64,000 bases of DNA from Sphingobium sp. CCH11-B1 (GCF_001556865.1 NZ_LSJY01000001.1:53981-117980), one strand, 5' to 3'. Positions 49,682 to 58,636 are shown, counted from the first letter of the stretch. Notes: a model not told the origin generated them from the letters alone. Made by a program: numbers and translations.

Positions 49682-51580
49682 ATGCCTGCCCTGCGTCCTG
49701 AACGGTCCGTCATTGTCCTGTTGCTTGCCCTCGCGGTCGTGATGATCGCGGTGGGCGGCACGTTTTGGCTCTACACCGGTCAGCAGACGGAAACGGCCTG
49801 GGTGCGCCACACCCTGCGGGTGGAAAATCGGCTGTCCATGCTGCTGTCCCGCGCGCAGGCGGCGGAAAGCGCGCAGCGCGGCTTCCTCCTGACGCGTAAG
49901 GACGATTTTCTCGGATCCTACGAGGAATTCCGCGCAACCTGGCGCGATGAGGTGCGCGATCTCCAGGAGGACATCAGCGACAATCCCGACCAACTCCGCT
50001 CGCTCGAAAAAGTGGCGGCGCTGATCGATCGGCGCGTGCAGCGGCTCCAGACCAACATAGAGGCTCGCCGTGCAGGGCGGCCACCCGATACCACCGTGCT
50101 GTTGCAGGGGCTGGTGCTGATGTCGGGCATCCGCGCCGAAATCGCACGGATGAAGGCGCGCGAGGAGCACCTGCTGCGCAACAGGTCCATGGAGGCGGGG
50201 CGGTTGAGCGCCATGGTCACGGCCGGCCTGCTGCTCAGCGCGGCCCTTGTCATCATCCTGGGGCTGATGGCGCTGCGCAACGCCCGGCGGCGCGTCATGG
50301 AGGCGGTGGAAAGCCGCGAGGCGCTCCAGGCCGCCAATGATCGACTGATTGCGGAAGCGGAAGAGCGCGAAGCCGCGCAGGCGCAACTCCGCCAGGTGCA
50401 GAAAATGGAATCCATCGGCCAGCTGACCGGCGGCATTGCGCATGATTTCAATAATATGCTCGCCATCGTCATCGGGTCGCTCGACATGGCGAAACGGCGG
50501 CTGGGCGAGGATGGCGATCCGCGCATCGCCCGCGGCATCGACAATGCGGCGGAGGGCGCGCAACGCGCCGCGCAGCTCACCGCGCGCCTGCTCGCCTTTT
50601 CCCGGCAGCAGCCGCTCGACCCGCAACCGACCGACGTCAACAAGCTGGTGGGCGGCATGTCCGAACTGCTGCGTCGCACGATCGGGGAGGATGTGCGCGT
50701 CGAATCCGTGCTCGCCGGCGGCCTCTGGCGCGCCAGCATCGATGCCAATCAGCTGGAAAGCGCGATCCTGAACCTGTGCGTCAACGCGCGGGACGCGATG
50801 CCCGGCGGCGGCCATCTGACGATCGAAACCGGTAACGCGCATCTCGACGATGCCTATGCCGCCGCCCATGCGGATGTTTCGCCCGGCCAATATGTGATGG
50901 TGTCCGTGACGGACACCGGCACCGGCATGCCGCCGCATGTCGTGGAGCGCGCTTTCGACCCTTTCTTCACGACCAAGGGGGTGGGCAAGGGTACCGGGCT
51001 GGGCCTCAGCCAGGTGTTCGGCTTCGTCAAGCAATCGCACGGGCATGTCAAAATCTATTCGGAGCCGGACGAAGGCACGACCATCAAAATCTACCTGCCC
51101 CGCCATTATGGCGCGGACCTTGGCGCCGGCTATGCCGCCCCTGCGTCCGACAGCCTGCCGCGGGCGCGCGACGAGGAAATCGTCCTGGTGGTGGAGGATG
51201 AGGAACGGGTTCGCCACATGTCCGTCGATTCGCTGCGCGAACTCGGCTATACCGTGGTGCAGGCGTCGGACGGTGAGCAGGCGCTGGAGATGCTGACGAT
51301 CCAGCCGCGCATCGACATGCTGTTCACCGACATCGTCATGCCCGGCATCAACGGCCGCCAGCTTGCCGACCGCGCGCAGGCGCAGCGGCCCGGCCTCAAA
51401 ATCCTCTACACGACCGGATATACCCGCAACGCCATCGTCCATAACGGCATGCTGGACCCCGGCCTCGCCTTCCTGCCCAAGCCGTTCACGCTGGACCAGC
51501 TGGCGATCAAGGTGCGGCAGGTCTTGGACGGGGACGCGGCGCAGGCCGACCCGCCCCAGCGGCCCATGGAAGGCGAATGA
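49682..51580 (+). CDS. CHASE3-domain hybrid histidine kinase
   Basis: A 632-residue membrane kinase. The first helix is SVIVLLLALAVVMIAVGGTFWLY, followed by a periplasmic CHASE3-type domain (about residues 35-180, with the helix SRAQAAESAQRGFLLTRKDDFL) and a second helix near residue 190. A coiled coil leads to HisKA (QLTGGIAHDFNNMLAIVIGSLD), HATPase ([28 protein letters not shown]), and a C-terminal receiver (VVEDEERV, MLFTDIVMPGINGRQ, PKPFT). The H-box resembles the CckA group. The signal and partner regulator are unknown. It ends 68 bases before the radical-SAM gene. Confidence 0.93.
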   Translation: MPALRPERSVIVLLLALAVVMIAVGGTFWLYTGQQTETAWVRHTLRVENRLSMLLSRAQAAESAQRGFLLTRKDDFLGSYEEFRATWRDEVRDLQEDISDNPDQLRSLEKVAALIDRRVQRLQTNIEARRAGRPPDTTVLLQGLVLMSGIRAEIARMKAREEHLLRNRSMEAGRLSAMVTAGLLLSAALVIILGLMALRNARRRVMEAVESREALQAANDRLIAEAEEREAAQAQLRQVQKMESIGQLTGGIAHDFNNMLAIVIGSLDMAKRRLGEDGDPRIARGIDNAAEGAQRAAQLTARLLAFSRQQPLDPQPTDVNKLVGGMSELLRRTIGEDVRVESVLAGGLWRASIDANQLESAILNLCVNARDAMPGGGHLTIETGNAHLDDAYAAAHADVSPGQYVMVSVTDTGTGMPPHVVERAFDPFFTTKGVGKGTGLGLSQVFGFVKQSHGHVKIYSEPDEGTTIKIYLPRHYGADLGAGYAAPASDSLPRARDEEIVLVVEDEERVRHMSVDSLRELGYTVVQASDGEQALEMLTIQPRIDMLFTDIVMPGINGRQLADRAQAQRPGLKILYTTGYTRNAIVHNGMLDPGLAFLPKPFTLDQLAIKVRQVLDGDAAQADPPQRPMEGE

Positions 51581-51630
51581 CCTGCCTCAAGAGTCAGGCT
51601 TGATGCAGATCATGGACAGCGGCGGAGATT

Positions 51631-51645
51631 GAACATATCAGGAAC
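51631..51645 (+). promoter_or_regulatory. SOS box (LexA operator) at the radical-SAM/UdgX cluster
   Basis: GAAC-ATATCAG-GAAC is a perfect match to the alphaproteobacterial direct-repeat SOS box, the same form as the one upstream of recA. It ends two bases before the ATG of the radical-SAM gene, so LexA bound here would cover the ribosome-binding region and block transcription or translation of the cluster. Confidence 0.8.
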
Positions 51646-51647
51646 GA

Positions 51648-52892
51648 ATGACGCAGCTGTCCACCCGGCAAAAGCTGGAAATCCTGGCCGACGCAGCCAA
51701 ATATGACGCGTCCTGCGCATCGTCGGGCACGGCAAAGCGCGACAGCAGGGGCGGCAAGGGCATCGGATCGACCGAAGGGATGGGCATCTGCCACGCCTAT
51801 GCGCCCGACGGTCGTTGCATCTCCCTGCTCAAGATCCTGCTGACCAACAGCTGCATCTTCGACTGCCATTATTGCATCAATCGCCGGTCGAGCGACGTGC
51901 GCCGCGCCCGCTTTACCGCAGGTGAAGTGGTGGACCTCACGCTCAACTTCTATCGCCGCAACTATATTGAGGGTCTGTTCCTTTCATCGGGGATCATCCG
52001 CTCCTCCGACTATACGATGGAACAGCTGGTCGAAGTGGCGCGATCGCTGCGGGAGGATAATGATTTCCGCGGCTATATCCACCTCAAGACCATACCGGAC
52101 GCCGACCCCCAACTGCTCAACCTTGCCGGCCTCTACGCCGACCGCCTCTCCATCAATGTCGAGCTGCCGACCGAAAGCGGGCTCAAGCGTCTCGCGCCGG
52201 AAAAGGATGGCGGCCGGATCGAGGGCGCGATGGGCCAGCTCAAGAGCGAGATCGAGGACAAGCGGGACGCCAAGCGCAAATATCGCCACGCCCCCCGCTT
52301 CGCCCCCGCCGGCCAGTCGACGCAGATGATCGTGGGGGCGGACGCGGCCGACGACCGCGCCATCATCGCGCGCGCCAGCACGCTCTACGACCGGCATCGC
52401 CTCCGCCGCGTCTATTACAGCGCCTTCTCGCCCATCCCTTCGCCCAGCGCCGTGCTGCCGCTCAAGCGCCCCCCGCTGATGCGCGAGCACCGGCTTTACC
52501 AGTCCGACTGGATGATCCGATTCTATGGCTATGACGCGGGCGAAATCGCGGCGGCGACGGACCAGGCGACCGGCTGCCTGCCGCTCGACATCGATCCCAA
52601 GCTTGCCTGGGCGCTGAACCACCGCGCGGCCTTCCCGGTCGACGTGAACCGCGCCCCGCGCGAAGCGCTGCTGCGCGTGCCCGGCCTTGGCGTCAAGGCG
52701 GTCGACCGCATCCTGCTGAGCCGGCGCCATCGCCGGTTGCGGCTGGACGACGTCGCGCGGCTCACGACCTCCATCCGCAAGCTGCGGCCCTTCCTGATCG
52801 CCGCCGACTGGCGTCCGCTGGCGCTGACCGACCGCGCCGACCTGCGCGCGCGGCTCGCGCCGCCCGCGCGCCAGCTCGACCTCTTCACATAA
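51648..52892 (+). CDS. Putative DNA modification/repair radical SAM protein
   Basis: A 414-residue protein. The iron-sulfur cluster ligands are Cys 69, 73 and 76 (SCIFDCHYCINRRSSD, CxxxCxxC). The family-specific N-terminus YDASCASSGTAKRDSRGGKGIGSTEGMGICHAYAPDG is present, and a helix-hairpin-helix near the C-terminus (EALLRVPGLGVKAVDRILLSRRHRRLRLDDV) suggests DNA binding. It belongs to the group named for linkage to UdgX-type proteins, whose chemical reaction is not known. The start overlaps the RBS-proximal SOS box. It is the first gene of the repair cluster. Confidence 0.9.
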   Translation: MTQLSTRQKLEILADAAKYDASCASSGTAKRDSRGGKGIGSTEGMGICHAYAPDGRCISLLKILLTNSCIFDCHYCINRRSSDVRRARFTAGEVVDLTLNFYRRNYIEGLFLSSGIIRSSDYTMEQLVEVARSLREDNDFRGYIHLKTIPDADPQLLNLAGLYADRLSINVELPTESGLKRLAPEKDGGRIEGAMGQLKSEIEDKRDAKRKYRHAPRFAPAGQSTQMIVGADAADDRAIIARASTLYDRHRLRRVYYSAFSPIPSPSAVLPLKRPPLMREHRLYQSDWMIRFYGYDAGEIAAATDQATGCLPLDIDPKLAWALNHRAAFPVDVNRAPREALLRVPGLGVKAVDRILLSRRHRRLRLDDVARLTTSIRKLRPFLIAADWRPLALTDRADLRARLAPPARQLDLFT

Positions 52893-52967
52893 ACGTCATT
52901 TTCGGGTTGATCGCCGCGCCGACTCGTGAAATTCTCTCCTCAGGGTCTTTTGAAGGAGGTTGGGGTC

Positions 52968-53318
52968 TTGGCGACCGCACTCGGCAACAGCGCGCATTCG
53001 CGCAAGAGCTTCGCCAAACGCATCAGTTCGCACCTTGCCGCTGCGCTGGTCGTCTTTTGCCTCCTGCAAATCGGCATCGTCGCGAAGATGGGCGGCTCGC
53101 TCGTCCTGCACCTGGGCATCATCATCGCGATCGCGGGCTTTGCCGTCGCCGCGCGCGGGCTGGAACATCGCTGGCAGATGCTGGAACAGGGCGGCCTGTC
53201 GCAGGGCGGACTGACCTTGCGCTTCCGCCGCGACGTCGTGCAGCTCTGGGCCGCCAGCCTGATAGGCGCGCTCCTCTGGATCCCCGTCGGCATTATCTAC
53301 CGCTTCCTCTTCGGGTAG
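52968..53318 (+). CDS. Membrane protein of unknown function in the repair cluster
   Basis: A 116-residue protein. TTG at 52968 is chosen because AAGGAGG lies eight bases upstream, a near-perfect ribosome binding site; the in-frame GTG at 52926 has none. Two or three hydrophobic helices are visible: HLAAALVVFCLLQIGIVA, LVLHLGIIIAIAGFAVAA, and LWAASLIGALLWIPVGIIYRF. I do not recognise a family. It lies between the radical-SAM and hemerythrin genes on the same strand, but 75 bases separate it from the former. Confidence 0.65.
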   Translation: MATALGNSAHSRKSFAKRISSHLAAALVVFCLLQIGIVAKMGGSLVLHLGIIIAIAGFAVAARGLEHRWQMLEQGGLSQGGLTLRFRRDVVQLWAASLIGALLWIPVGIIYRFLFG

Positions 53319-53376
53319 GCGCGGACCCAATTGCGCGCGCCCACGTTCTGCCTTGCTGGAACAAGGAGGAACCACC

Positions 53377-53841
53377 ATGGCCGACGCCACCATCTTCGAT
53401 CGCCTCAAGCAGGATCATGACAGCCACCGCCAGCTCTTCGCCAAGATGGACGAGGCGAAGGACGATGCCGACCGCCTGGAAAAGCTGTTCGACCAGTTCA
53501 AGGTCGAAGTGAAGGCGCATGCCGCCGCCGAGGAGGAAACGCTCTACGCCACCATGCTCGCCCGCCCCGACCTGCGCGAGGACGCCCAGCACAGCGTGTC
53601 CGAGCACAAGGAGATCGAGGATTATCTCGAGGAGATGGAGGAGCAGGCATTCAACGGCCAGGAATGGCGCGAAACCTTCGCCCAGCTCAAGAAGCGCTAC
53701 CTCCACCACATCGAGGAGGAGGAAGATGAAATGTTCCCCGATGCCGCCAAGGATCTGACCGGCGAGGAAGAGCGGACGCTGGGCGAACGCTTCGCCGAGC
53801 GCAAGCCTGCCGAACTGGAACGCGCGCAGGCGGAGGACTGA
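53377..53841 (+). CDS. Hemerythrin HHE domain protein
   Basis: A 154-residue four-helix protein. The iron-binding pattern includes His in LKQDHDSHRQLF, HAAAEEETLY, VSEHKEIED and YLHHIEEEEDEMFP. These proteins bind oxygen, nitric oxide or iron in the cytoplasm. AAGGAGG stands before the ATG at 53377. It is 21 bases ahead of the udgX gene, so the two are probably co-transcribed. A role in protecting an iron-sulfur or DNA-repair process is only a guess. Confidence 0.9.
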   Translation: MADATIFDRLKQDHDSHRQLFAKMDEAKDDADRLEKLFDQFKVEVKAHAAAEEETLYATMLARPDLREDAQHSVSEHKEIEDYLEEMEEQAFNGQEWRETFAQLKKRYLHHIEEEEDEMFPDAAKDLTGEEERTLGERFAERKPAELERAQAED

Positions 53842-53861
53842 CCTCCGCCCCGCCGGCCGCC

Positions 53862-55295
53862 ATGCACCGCGTCGCCCTCGCCGCCCCCGATGATTTCGAC
53901 GGATGGCGCGCGGCGGCGCGGCGGCTGGCGGTGGCGGGCGTCGATCCCGCCGACGTGCATTGGCAGGTGGGCGACGCGCCTGCAGACCTGTTCGGCGGCG
54001 ATACGCTGCCGCCCGAACCGCTGCGCGCCGCTTTCTCCGTCCCGCGCGCCTTCGTCGATCTTGCCGAAACCGCGATCCTCCACAGCGACCCCGAACGGTT
54101 CGCGCTGCTATATGCGCTGCTGGTGCAGGTGCGCGACCGTCCGGGCGCGATGGAGGACAAGGCGGATCCGCTTCTCCGCCGCGTCGACATATTGGCCAAG
54201 GCCGTGCGCCGCGACATCCACAAGATGCGCGCCTTCGTCCGCTTCCGCGAGGTGGAAGAGGAAGGCGACGCCCGGTTCGTCGCCTGGTTCGAGCCCGACC
54301 ATCATATCGTGCGCGCCAATGCCGGCTTCTTCGTCCGCCGTTTCGCGACGATGCGCTGGTCGATCCTGACCCCGGACATCAGCATCCATTGGGACGGCCA
54401 GACGTTGAGCGAAGGACCGGGCGCAAGCCGCGCCGACGCGCCGGAAGGCGATCCGGTCGAGGCTTTGTGGAAGGGCTATTATGCCGCGATCTTCAACCCG
54501 GCCAGGCTCAAGACCGGCGCGATGCTGTCGGAAATGCCCAGGAAATATTGGCGCAACCTGCCCGAAGCCGCGCTCATCCCCGACCTCATCGCCGGGGCGC
54601 AAGCGCGAGAGGCGGCCATGATCGCAAGCGCGCCCTTGCCGGAAAAGCCGCGCAAGCCAGCCAAGGCCGAAAAGCCGCCAGCCCGGTCGGACAATGCCGC
54701 TACCGTCTGGGCCGCGATCCGGGACGAGGCGATGGCATGCACCCGCTGCCCGCTCCACCGGGACGCGACCCAGACCGTGTTCGGCGAAGGTCCGATCGAC
54801 GCGCCCCTCTTCTTCATCGGCGAACAGCCCGGCGATCAGGAGGACGTGGCCGGCCGTCCCTTCGTCGGTCCCGCCGGCCAGTTGTTTGATCAGGCGCTGG
54901 CGGAAGCAGGCGTCGATCGCGCCGCCGCCTACGTCACCAATGCCGTCAAGCATTTCAAGTTCGAACGGCGCGGCAAGCGGCGGCTGCACCAGTCGCCCGA
55001 CGCTGGCGAGATTCAGGCTTGCCGCTGGTGGCTGGGGCAGGAAATCGACCTTGTCCGCCCCCGCCTCATCGTCGCGCTCGGCGCCTCCGCCGCTCGCGCG
55101 ATGCTGGGCAAGGCTGTGACCATCGGCCGCAGCCGGGGCGCAGCCATCCCATTGGAAAACGGCGCGGAAGGCTGGGTGACGGTGCACCCCAGCTATCTGC
55201 TCCGCCTGCCCGACGAAGCGCGGCGCGCCGAGGAACGCGACCGATTCGTGGAGGAATTGCGCCAGATCGGACAGAGGCTGTCGGCGCTGGCTTGA
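53862..55295 (+). CDS. udgX: UdgX-family uracil-DNA binding protein with N-terminal DUF4130-like domain
   Basis: A 477-residue fusion. Residues about 1-250 match the DUF4130-like protein (FVDLAETAILHSDPERFALLYALLVQVRDRPG, KAVRRDIHKMRAFVRFREV). The rest is a uracil-DNA glycosylase of the UdgX type: motif I IGEQPGDQEDVAGRPFVGPAGQLFD (about residue 318), and the family-specific loop GKRRLHQ (about 370), whose His forms the covalent DNA bond in characterised UdgX. UdgX binds uracil in DNA irreversibly. Here the loop reads KRRLH rather than KRRIH. It lies in the SOS-linked cluster downstream of the hemerythrin gene. Confidence 0.93.
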   Translation: MHRVALAAPDDFDGWRAAARRLAVAGVDPADVHWQVGDAPADLFGGDTLPPEPLRAAFSVPRAFVDLAETAILHSDPERFALLYALLVQVRDRPGAMEDKADPLLRRVDILAKAVRRDIHKMRAFVRFREVEEEGDARFVAWFEPDHHIVRANAGFFVRRFATMRWSILTPDISIHWDGQTLSEGPGASRADAPEGDPVEALWKGYYAAIFNPARLKTGAMLSEMPRKYWRNLPEAALIPDLIAGAQAREAAMIASAPLPEKPRKPAKAEKPPARSDNAATVWAAIRDEAMACTRCPLHRDATQTVFGEGPIDAPLFFIGEQPGDQEDVAGRPFVGPAGQLFDQALAEAGVDRAAAYVTNAVKHFKFERRGKRRLHQSPDAGEIQACRWWLGQEIDLVRPRLIVALGASAARAMLGKAVTIGRSRGAAIPLENGAEGWVTVHPSYLLRLPDEARRAEERDRFVEELRQIGQRLSALA

Positions 55296-55356
55296 CGCGG
55301 TGGAGGAAACCTCCGATCGGTCCATGCGTTATCATGTCGAAGCCAAGGCGATACAC

Positions 55357-55776
55357 ATGACGGACCGGCCCCCACGCCCCAAGAGATCGAGCGTTTTCAT
55401 CGACGCCGCGATGGACAGCCAGCAACCGAGCGCATCGATGCAGACGGTGCGCATCCGCGACCTGTCCGAAGGTGGCGCGAAGATCGAGGGCAAGGCGCCG
55501 CCTGTGGGCACGACCGTCCTGCTGTCCCGGGGCGGCATAGAGATCGGCGCGCGCGTCGCCTGGGTTTCCGATCGCTATTTCGGCGTCGCCTTCGATGAAC
55601 CGGTGGCGGTGGAACAACTGATGCGCGCGGTCGCGAAGCCCGGCACGCCCGAACGTCCGGTTTACGCCGCGGCGCTGACCGATGGCGTCGGCCGCTCCCA
55701 CCCCGACCTGCTTCGCCGCCGGGCGACGCCGCTTGACCGGGCGGTCTTTGGCCTGCGCGTCGCGCCGCGCTCCTGA
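55357..55776 (+). CDS. PilZ-domain protein
   Basis: A 139-residue protein. The PilZ pattern is seen as RIRDLSEGGAKIEG (DxSxxG motif) and GARVAWVSDRYFGVAFDEPV, the usual PilZ barrel end. PilZ domains bind c-di-GMP through an RxxxR motif at the start; I see only RPPRPKR-type spacing, not a clean RxxxR, so nucleotide binding is uncertain. ATG 55357 has AAGG eight bases upstream; ATG 55324 and GTG 55300 are alternatives. It is convergent with metW and follows udgX by about 60 bases. Confidence 0.78.
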   Translation: MTDRPPRPKRSSVFIDAAMDSQQPSASMQTVRIRDLSEGGAKIEGKAPPVGTTVLLSRGGIEIGARVAWVSDRYFGVAFDEPVAVEQLMRAVAKPGTPERPVYAAALTDGVGRSHPDLLRRRATPLDRAVFGLRVAPRS

Positions 55777-55782
55777 CGTTGC

Positions 55783-56376
55783 CTATTTCCGCAGCAGGAA
55801 CACCGCATGTTCGGCGAACAGGTTCGCGTTCGCATGGGTGGTCTCTCGGTCGCCCTTCAGGAACCACTGCCCGTCGATGTGCCAGCCCCGATCCTTCACC
55901 AGCGCGCGGAAATCGTCGACGGTGACATGGTGGATATTGAGCGTGTCATACCATGTGTCGGGCAGCAGCCGCGTCACCGGCATCCGCCCGCCCCACATCA
56001 GCGACAATCGCCCGCGCCAGTGCGCGAAATTGGGAAAGGACACGAACGCCTGCGCCCCGATGCGCAGCAATTCTTCCACCACCCGGTCCGGCCGCCGCGT
56101 CGTCTGGAGCGTCTGGCTCAATATCGCATAGTCGAAACTGGCGTCGGGATAATAGCCAAGGTCGGTGTCCGCGTCCCCCTGAACCACGGAAAGCCCGCGC
56201 GCCACGGCGGCCGCGACATTGGACCCGTCGATTTCCAGGCCGCGCGCGTCCGCCCCCGCATTGTCGCGCAGCGCCGCCATCAGCGCGCCGTCGCCACAAC
56301 CCACGTCCAGCACCCGCGCGCCCGGCCGTACGGTGCGGGCGATCAGCGCCAGGTCGGGACGCAGCCCCGCGCTCAT
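55783..56376 (-). CDS. metW: Methionine biosynthesis protein MetW
   Basis: A 197-residue methyltransferase-like protein. The motif [18 protein letters not shown] is SAM-binding, and the later [23 protein letters not shown] and the [18 protein letters not shown] segment are typical of MetW. It works with MetX in the sulfur-amino-acid pathway; its exact reaction is unclear. It overlaps the metX stop (ATGA) at 56373-56376, so translation is coupled. Confidence 0.95.
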   Translation of the reverse strand: MSAGLRPDLALIARTVRPGARVLDVGCGDGALMAALRDNAGADARGLEIDGSNVAAAVARGLSVVQGDADTDLGYYPDASFDYAILSQTLQTTRRPDRVVEELLRIGAQAFVSFPNFAHWRGRLSLMWGGRMPVTRLLPDTWYDTLNIHHVTVDDFRALVKDRGWHIDGQWFLKGDRETTHANANLFAEHAVFLLRK

Positions 56377-57509
56377 GCCCGCCCGCCGCGCAGGAAGCCG
56401 TCCACCACGCGGTTCAGCTCCGGGCATTCCAGCAGGAAGGCGTCATGGCCGAACGGGCTGGACAGTTCGACGAAGCTCGCCTGCGCGCCGCTGGCGTTGA
56501 GCGCATGGACGATGATCCGCGATTCCGTGGTGGGATAGAGCCAGTCGGTATCGAAGCTGACGAGGCAGAAGCGCGCCTTCGTTGCCGTGAATGCCGTCGC
56601 CAGCGAGCCGCCATGATCGTCGGCAATGTCATAATAATCCATCGCGCGGGTAATATAGAGATAGGAGTTGGCGTCAAACCGGTCGGTGAAGCTCAACCCC
56701 TGATGGCGCAAATAGCTTTCCACCTGGAAATCCGCGTCAAATCCGAAGGTCTTGGCGTCGCGCGCCTGCAGGCGGCGGCCGAATTTCTCGGTAAGGCCGG
56801 CTTCGGACAGATAGGTGATGTGCGCCGCCATCCGCGCGACCGAAAGGCCCGCGACCGGCGCTTGTCCGTCCGCATAATAATCGCCGCCGCGCCAGTTGGG
56901 ATCGGCCATGATCGCCTGCCGTCCGACTTCGTGGAAGGCAATGTTCTGCGCGCTGTGCCGCGCGGTGGAGGCGATCACGACGCAGCTTTCCACGCGATCG
57001 GGAAACAGGGTGGGCCAGGTCAACGCCTGCATCCCGCCCATCGATCCGCCGATCACTGCCTTCAGCCTCTCGACCCCCAGATGATCGAGCAGCGCCGCCT
57101 GGGCGCGCACCATGTCGGCGATGGTCAGCACCGGGAAGCGCATGGCGAAGGGATCGCCCGTCACCGGGTCGATGCTGGCCGGGCCGGACGACCCCATGCA
57201 GCTGCCGATCACGTTGGAACAGATGATGAAATGGCGGGCGGGGTCGACCGGCTTGCCTTCTCCCACCAACCGCCACCACCAGCCGGGCTTGCCGGTGACG
57301 GGATGATCGGACGCGACATATTGGTCGCCGGTCAGTGCATGGCAGATCAGGATGACGTTGGATCTGTCCGCATTCATCGCCCCGTAGGTTTCATAGGCGA
57401 TATCGACCGGGCCAAGGGTCGCCCCGCTCGACAGCCGCAGCGGCGCGGTCAGGCGCGCCTGCCGGCGCAGGCCGAAACGGCTGTCTTCGCTTGAAGGGAG
57501 GCTCGCCAT
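56373..57509 (-). CDS. metX: Homoserine O-acyltransferase MetX
   Basis: A 378-residue alpha/beta-hydrolase enzyme that acylates homoserine in methionine synthesis. The nucleophilic Ser is in [14 protein letters not shown], and the acid and His are in FDTDWLYP and [11 protein letters not shown]. The oxyanion region [16 protein letters not shown] is also conserved. Whether it uses acetyl- or succinyl-CoA cannot be settled by eye. The ATG at 57509 has no clear Shine-Dalgarno and sits just after a GC-rich hairpin. Confidence 0.95.
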   Translation of the reverse strand: MASLPSSEDSRFGLRRQARLTAPLRLSSGATLGPVDIAYETYGAMNADRSNVILICHALTGDQYVASDHPVTGKPGWWWRLVGEGKPVDPARHFIICSNVIGSCMGSSGPASIDPVTGDPFAMRFPVLTIADMVRAQAALLDHLGVERLKAVIGGSMGGMQALTWPTLFPDRVESCVVIASTARHSAQNIAFHEVGRQAIMADPNWRGGDYYADGQAPVAGLSVARMAAHITYLSEAGLTEKFGRRLQARDAKTFGFDADFQVESYLRHQGLSFTDRFDANSYLYITRAMDYYDIADDHGGSLATAFTATKARFCLVSFDTDWLYPTTESRIIVHALNASGAQASFVELSSPFGHDAFLLECPELNRVVDGFLRGGRA

Positions 57510-57513
57510 GATC

Positions 57514-57534
57514 GCGCGGGGCTAGGACCCGCGC
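57514..57534 (-). promoter_or_regulatory. GC-rich hairpin in the metX leader
   Basis: GCGCGGG (57514-57520) and CCCGCGC (57528-57534) pair perfectly around a 7-base loop, ending four bases before the metX start codon. It replaces the usual ribosome binding site. The gap to the divergent gene is only 75 bases, too short for most riboswitches. Confidence 0.45.
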
Positions 57535-57584
57535 GCGCGCCTGTCAATCTGGCATCATGAGGCGCCGGCGGCTACATCCACGCT

Positions 57585-58547
57585 ATGACCAACATCCCCC
57601 TGCCGACCCATAAGCCGCCCGTCCTCGGCTACGGCCATCTTAACCCCTATCTGGAAGGGGAACTGGCCCGCCGCTTCACGCTCCATCGCCTGCCGGCGGA
57701 CGCCGACCTGTCCGCCCTGCCAGACGATATGCTGCAATCGCGCGCGCTGGTCAGCTTCGGGTCGGTCGGCGCGCCCGCCGCGATCATGGACGCCCTGCCG
57801 AAGCTGGAAATGATCGCCCTCTTCTCGGTCGGCTATGACAAGGTGGACGTCGATCATGCCCGCGCGAAGGGCATCCGGGTCACCAACACGCCCGACGTGC
57901 TGACAGACGACACGGCCGACCTCGCCGTGGGGCTGCTCTACGCCACCGCACGCAATATCGCCGCCAACGACCGGCTGGTGCGATCGGGTGCCTGGGCGCG
58001 CGGCGAAACGCCTGCCCTGTCGGGCCGGGTGACAGGGTCGCGCATCGGCATATTGGGCCTCGGCCGCATCGGCCGCGCCATCGCAAAACGGCTGGAGCCC
58101 GTGGCCGGCGAGATCCTCTATCATAATCGCCGGGAAATGACGGACGCGCCCTATCGCTATGTCGCCGACCGCATCGACTTCGCCCGGCAGTGCGACGTCA
58201 TCATGGTCGCGACCTCGGGCGGGCCCGAAGCGGCGCAACTGGTGGACCGCGCGATGCTCGACGCGCTCGGGCCGGACGGCCTGCTGGTGAACATCAGCCG
58301 GGGCAGCGTGGTGGATGAGGCTGCGCTGGTCGCCGCGCTCGCGGACGGGCGCATCGCAGGCGCAGGGCTCGACGTTTTCGCCAACGAACCCCATGTGCCC
58401 GCCGCCCTGCTCGCCATGGACCAGGTGGTGGTGCAGCCGCATCAGGGCAGCGCCACCCGCCACACGCGCAAGGCGATGGCCGATCTCGTGCTTGCCAATC
58501 TCGAAGCGCATTTCGAAGGACGGCCGCTGCTGACGCCCGTCGTCTAG
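57585..58547 (+). CDS. D-isomer-specific 2-hydroxyacid dehydrogenase
   Basis: A 320-residue NAD(P)-dependent enzyme. The Rossmann motif is IGILGLGRIGRAIAKRL, followed by the family signature region VNISRGSVVDEAALVAAL and the catalytic His in VVVQPHQGSAT. The N-terminal domain has VGYDKVDVDHARAKGIRVTNTPDVLTDDTADLAVGLLYA. The type resembles glyoxylate or hydroxypyruvate reductase, but the substrate cannot be told. It is divergent from metX, 75 bases apart. Confidence 0.93.
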   Translation: MTNIPLPTHKPPVLGYGHLNPYLEGELARRFTLHRLPADADLSALPDDMLQSRALVSFGSVGAPAAIMDALPKLEMIALFSVGYDKVDVDHARAKGIRVTNTPDVLTDDTADLAVGLLYATARNIAANDRLVRSGAWARGETPALSGRVTGSRIGILGLGRIGRAIAKRLEPVAGEILYHNRREMTDAPYRYVADRIDFARQCDVIMVATSGGPEAAQLVDRAMLDALGPDGLLVNISRGSVVDEAALVAALADGRIAGAGLDVFANEPHVPAALLAMDQVVVQPHQGSATRHTRKAMADLVLANLEAHFEGRPLLTPVV

Positions 58548-58587
58548 GGAAGGCCCCTGATCGCCACGCCGACCGGCCATAGGAAGA

Positions 58588-58636
58588 GAAGCGTGGGGAA
58601 CGCTTCGGTGAGGCGTCGGGGAAGCGTGGGGAACGC
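58588..58636. repeat. Short direct repeat upstream of hisC
   Basis: GAAGCGTGGGGAACGC occurs at 58588-58603 and again at 58621-58636, 33 bases apart, in the gap between the dehydrogenase gene and hisC. It is probably the edge of an intergenic repeat element. It is not an SOS box (wrong spacing). Confidence 0.4.

Noticed and set aside
53359-53372. Second SOS-box-like site before the hemerythrin gene (GAAC-AAGGAG-GAAC)
   Set aside because: The spacer is six bases, not seven, and it is explained by the AAGGAGG ribosome binding site.
57510-57584. SAM riboswitch in front of metX
   Set aside because: Only 75 bases separate metX from the divergent gene, and the one hairpin does not match a SAM-II or SAM-V layout that I could recognise.
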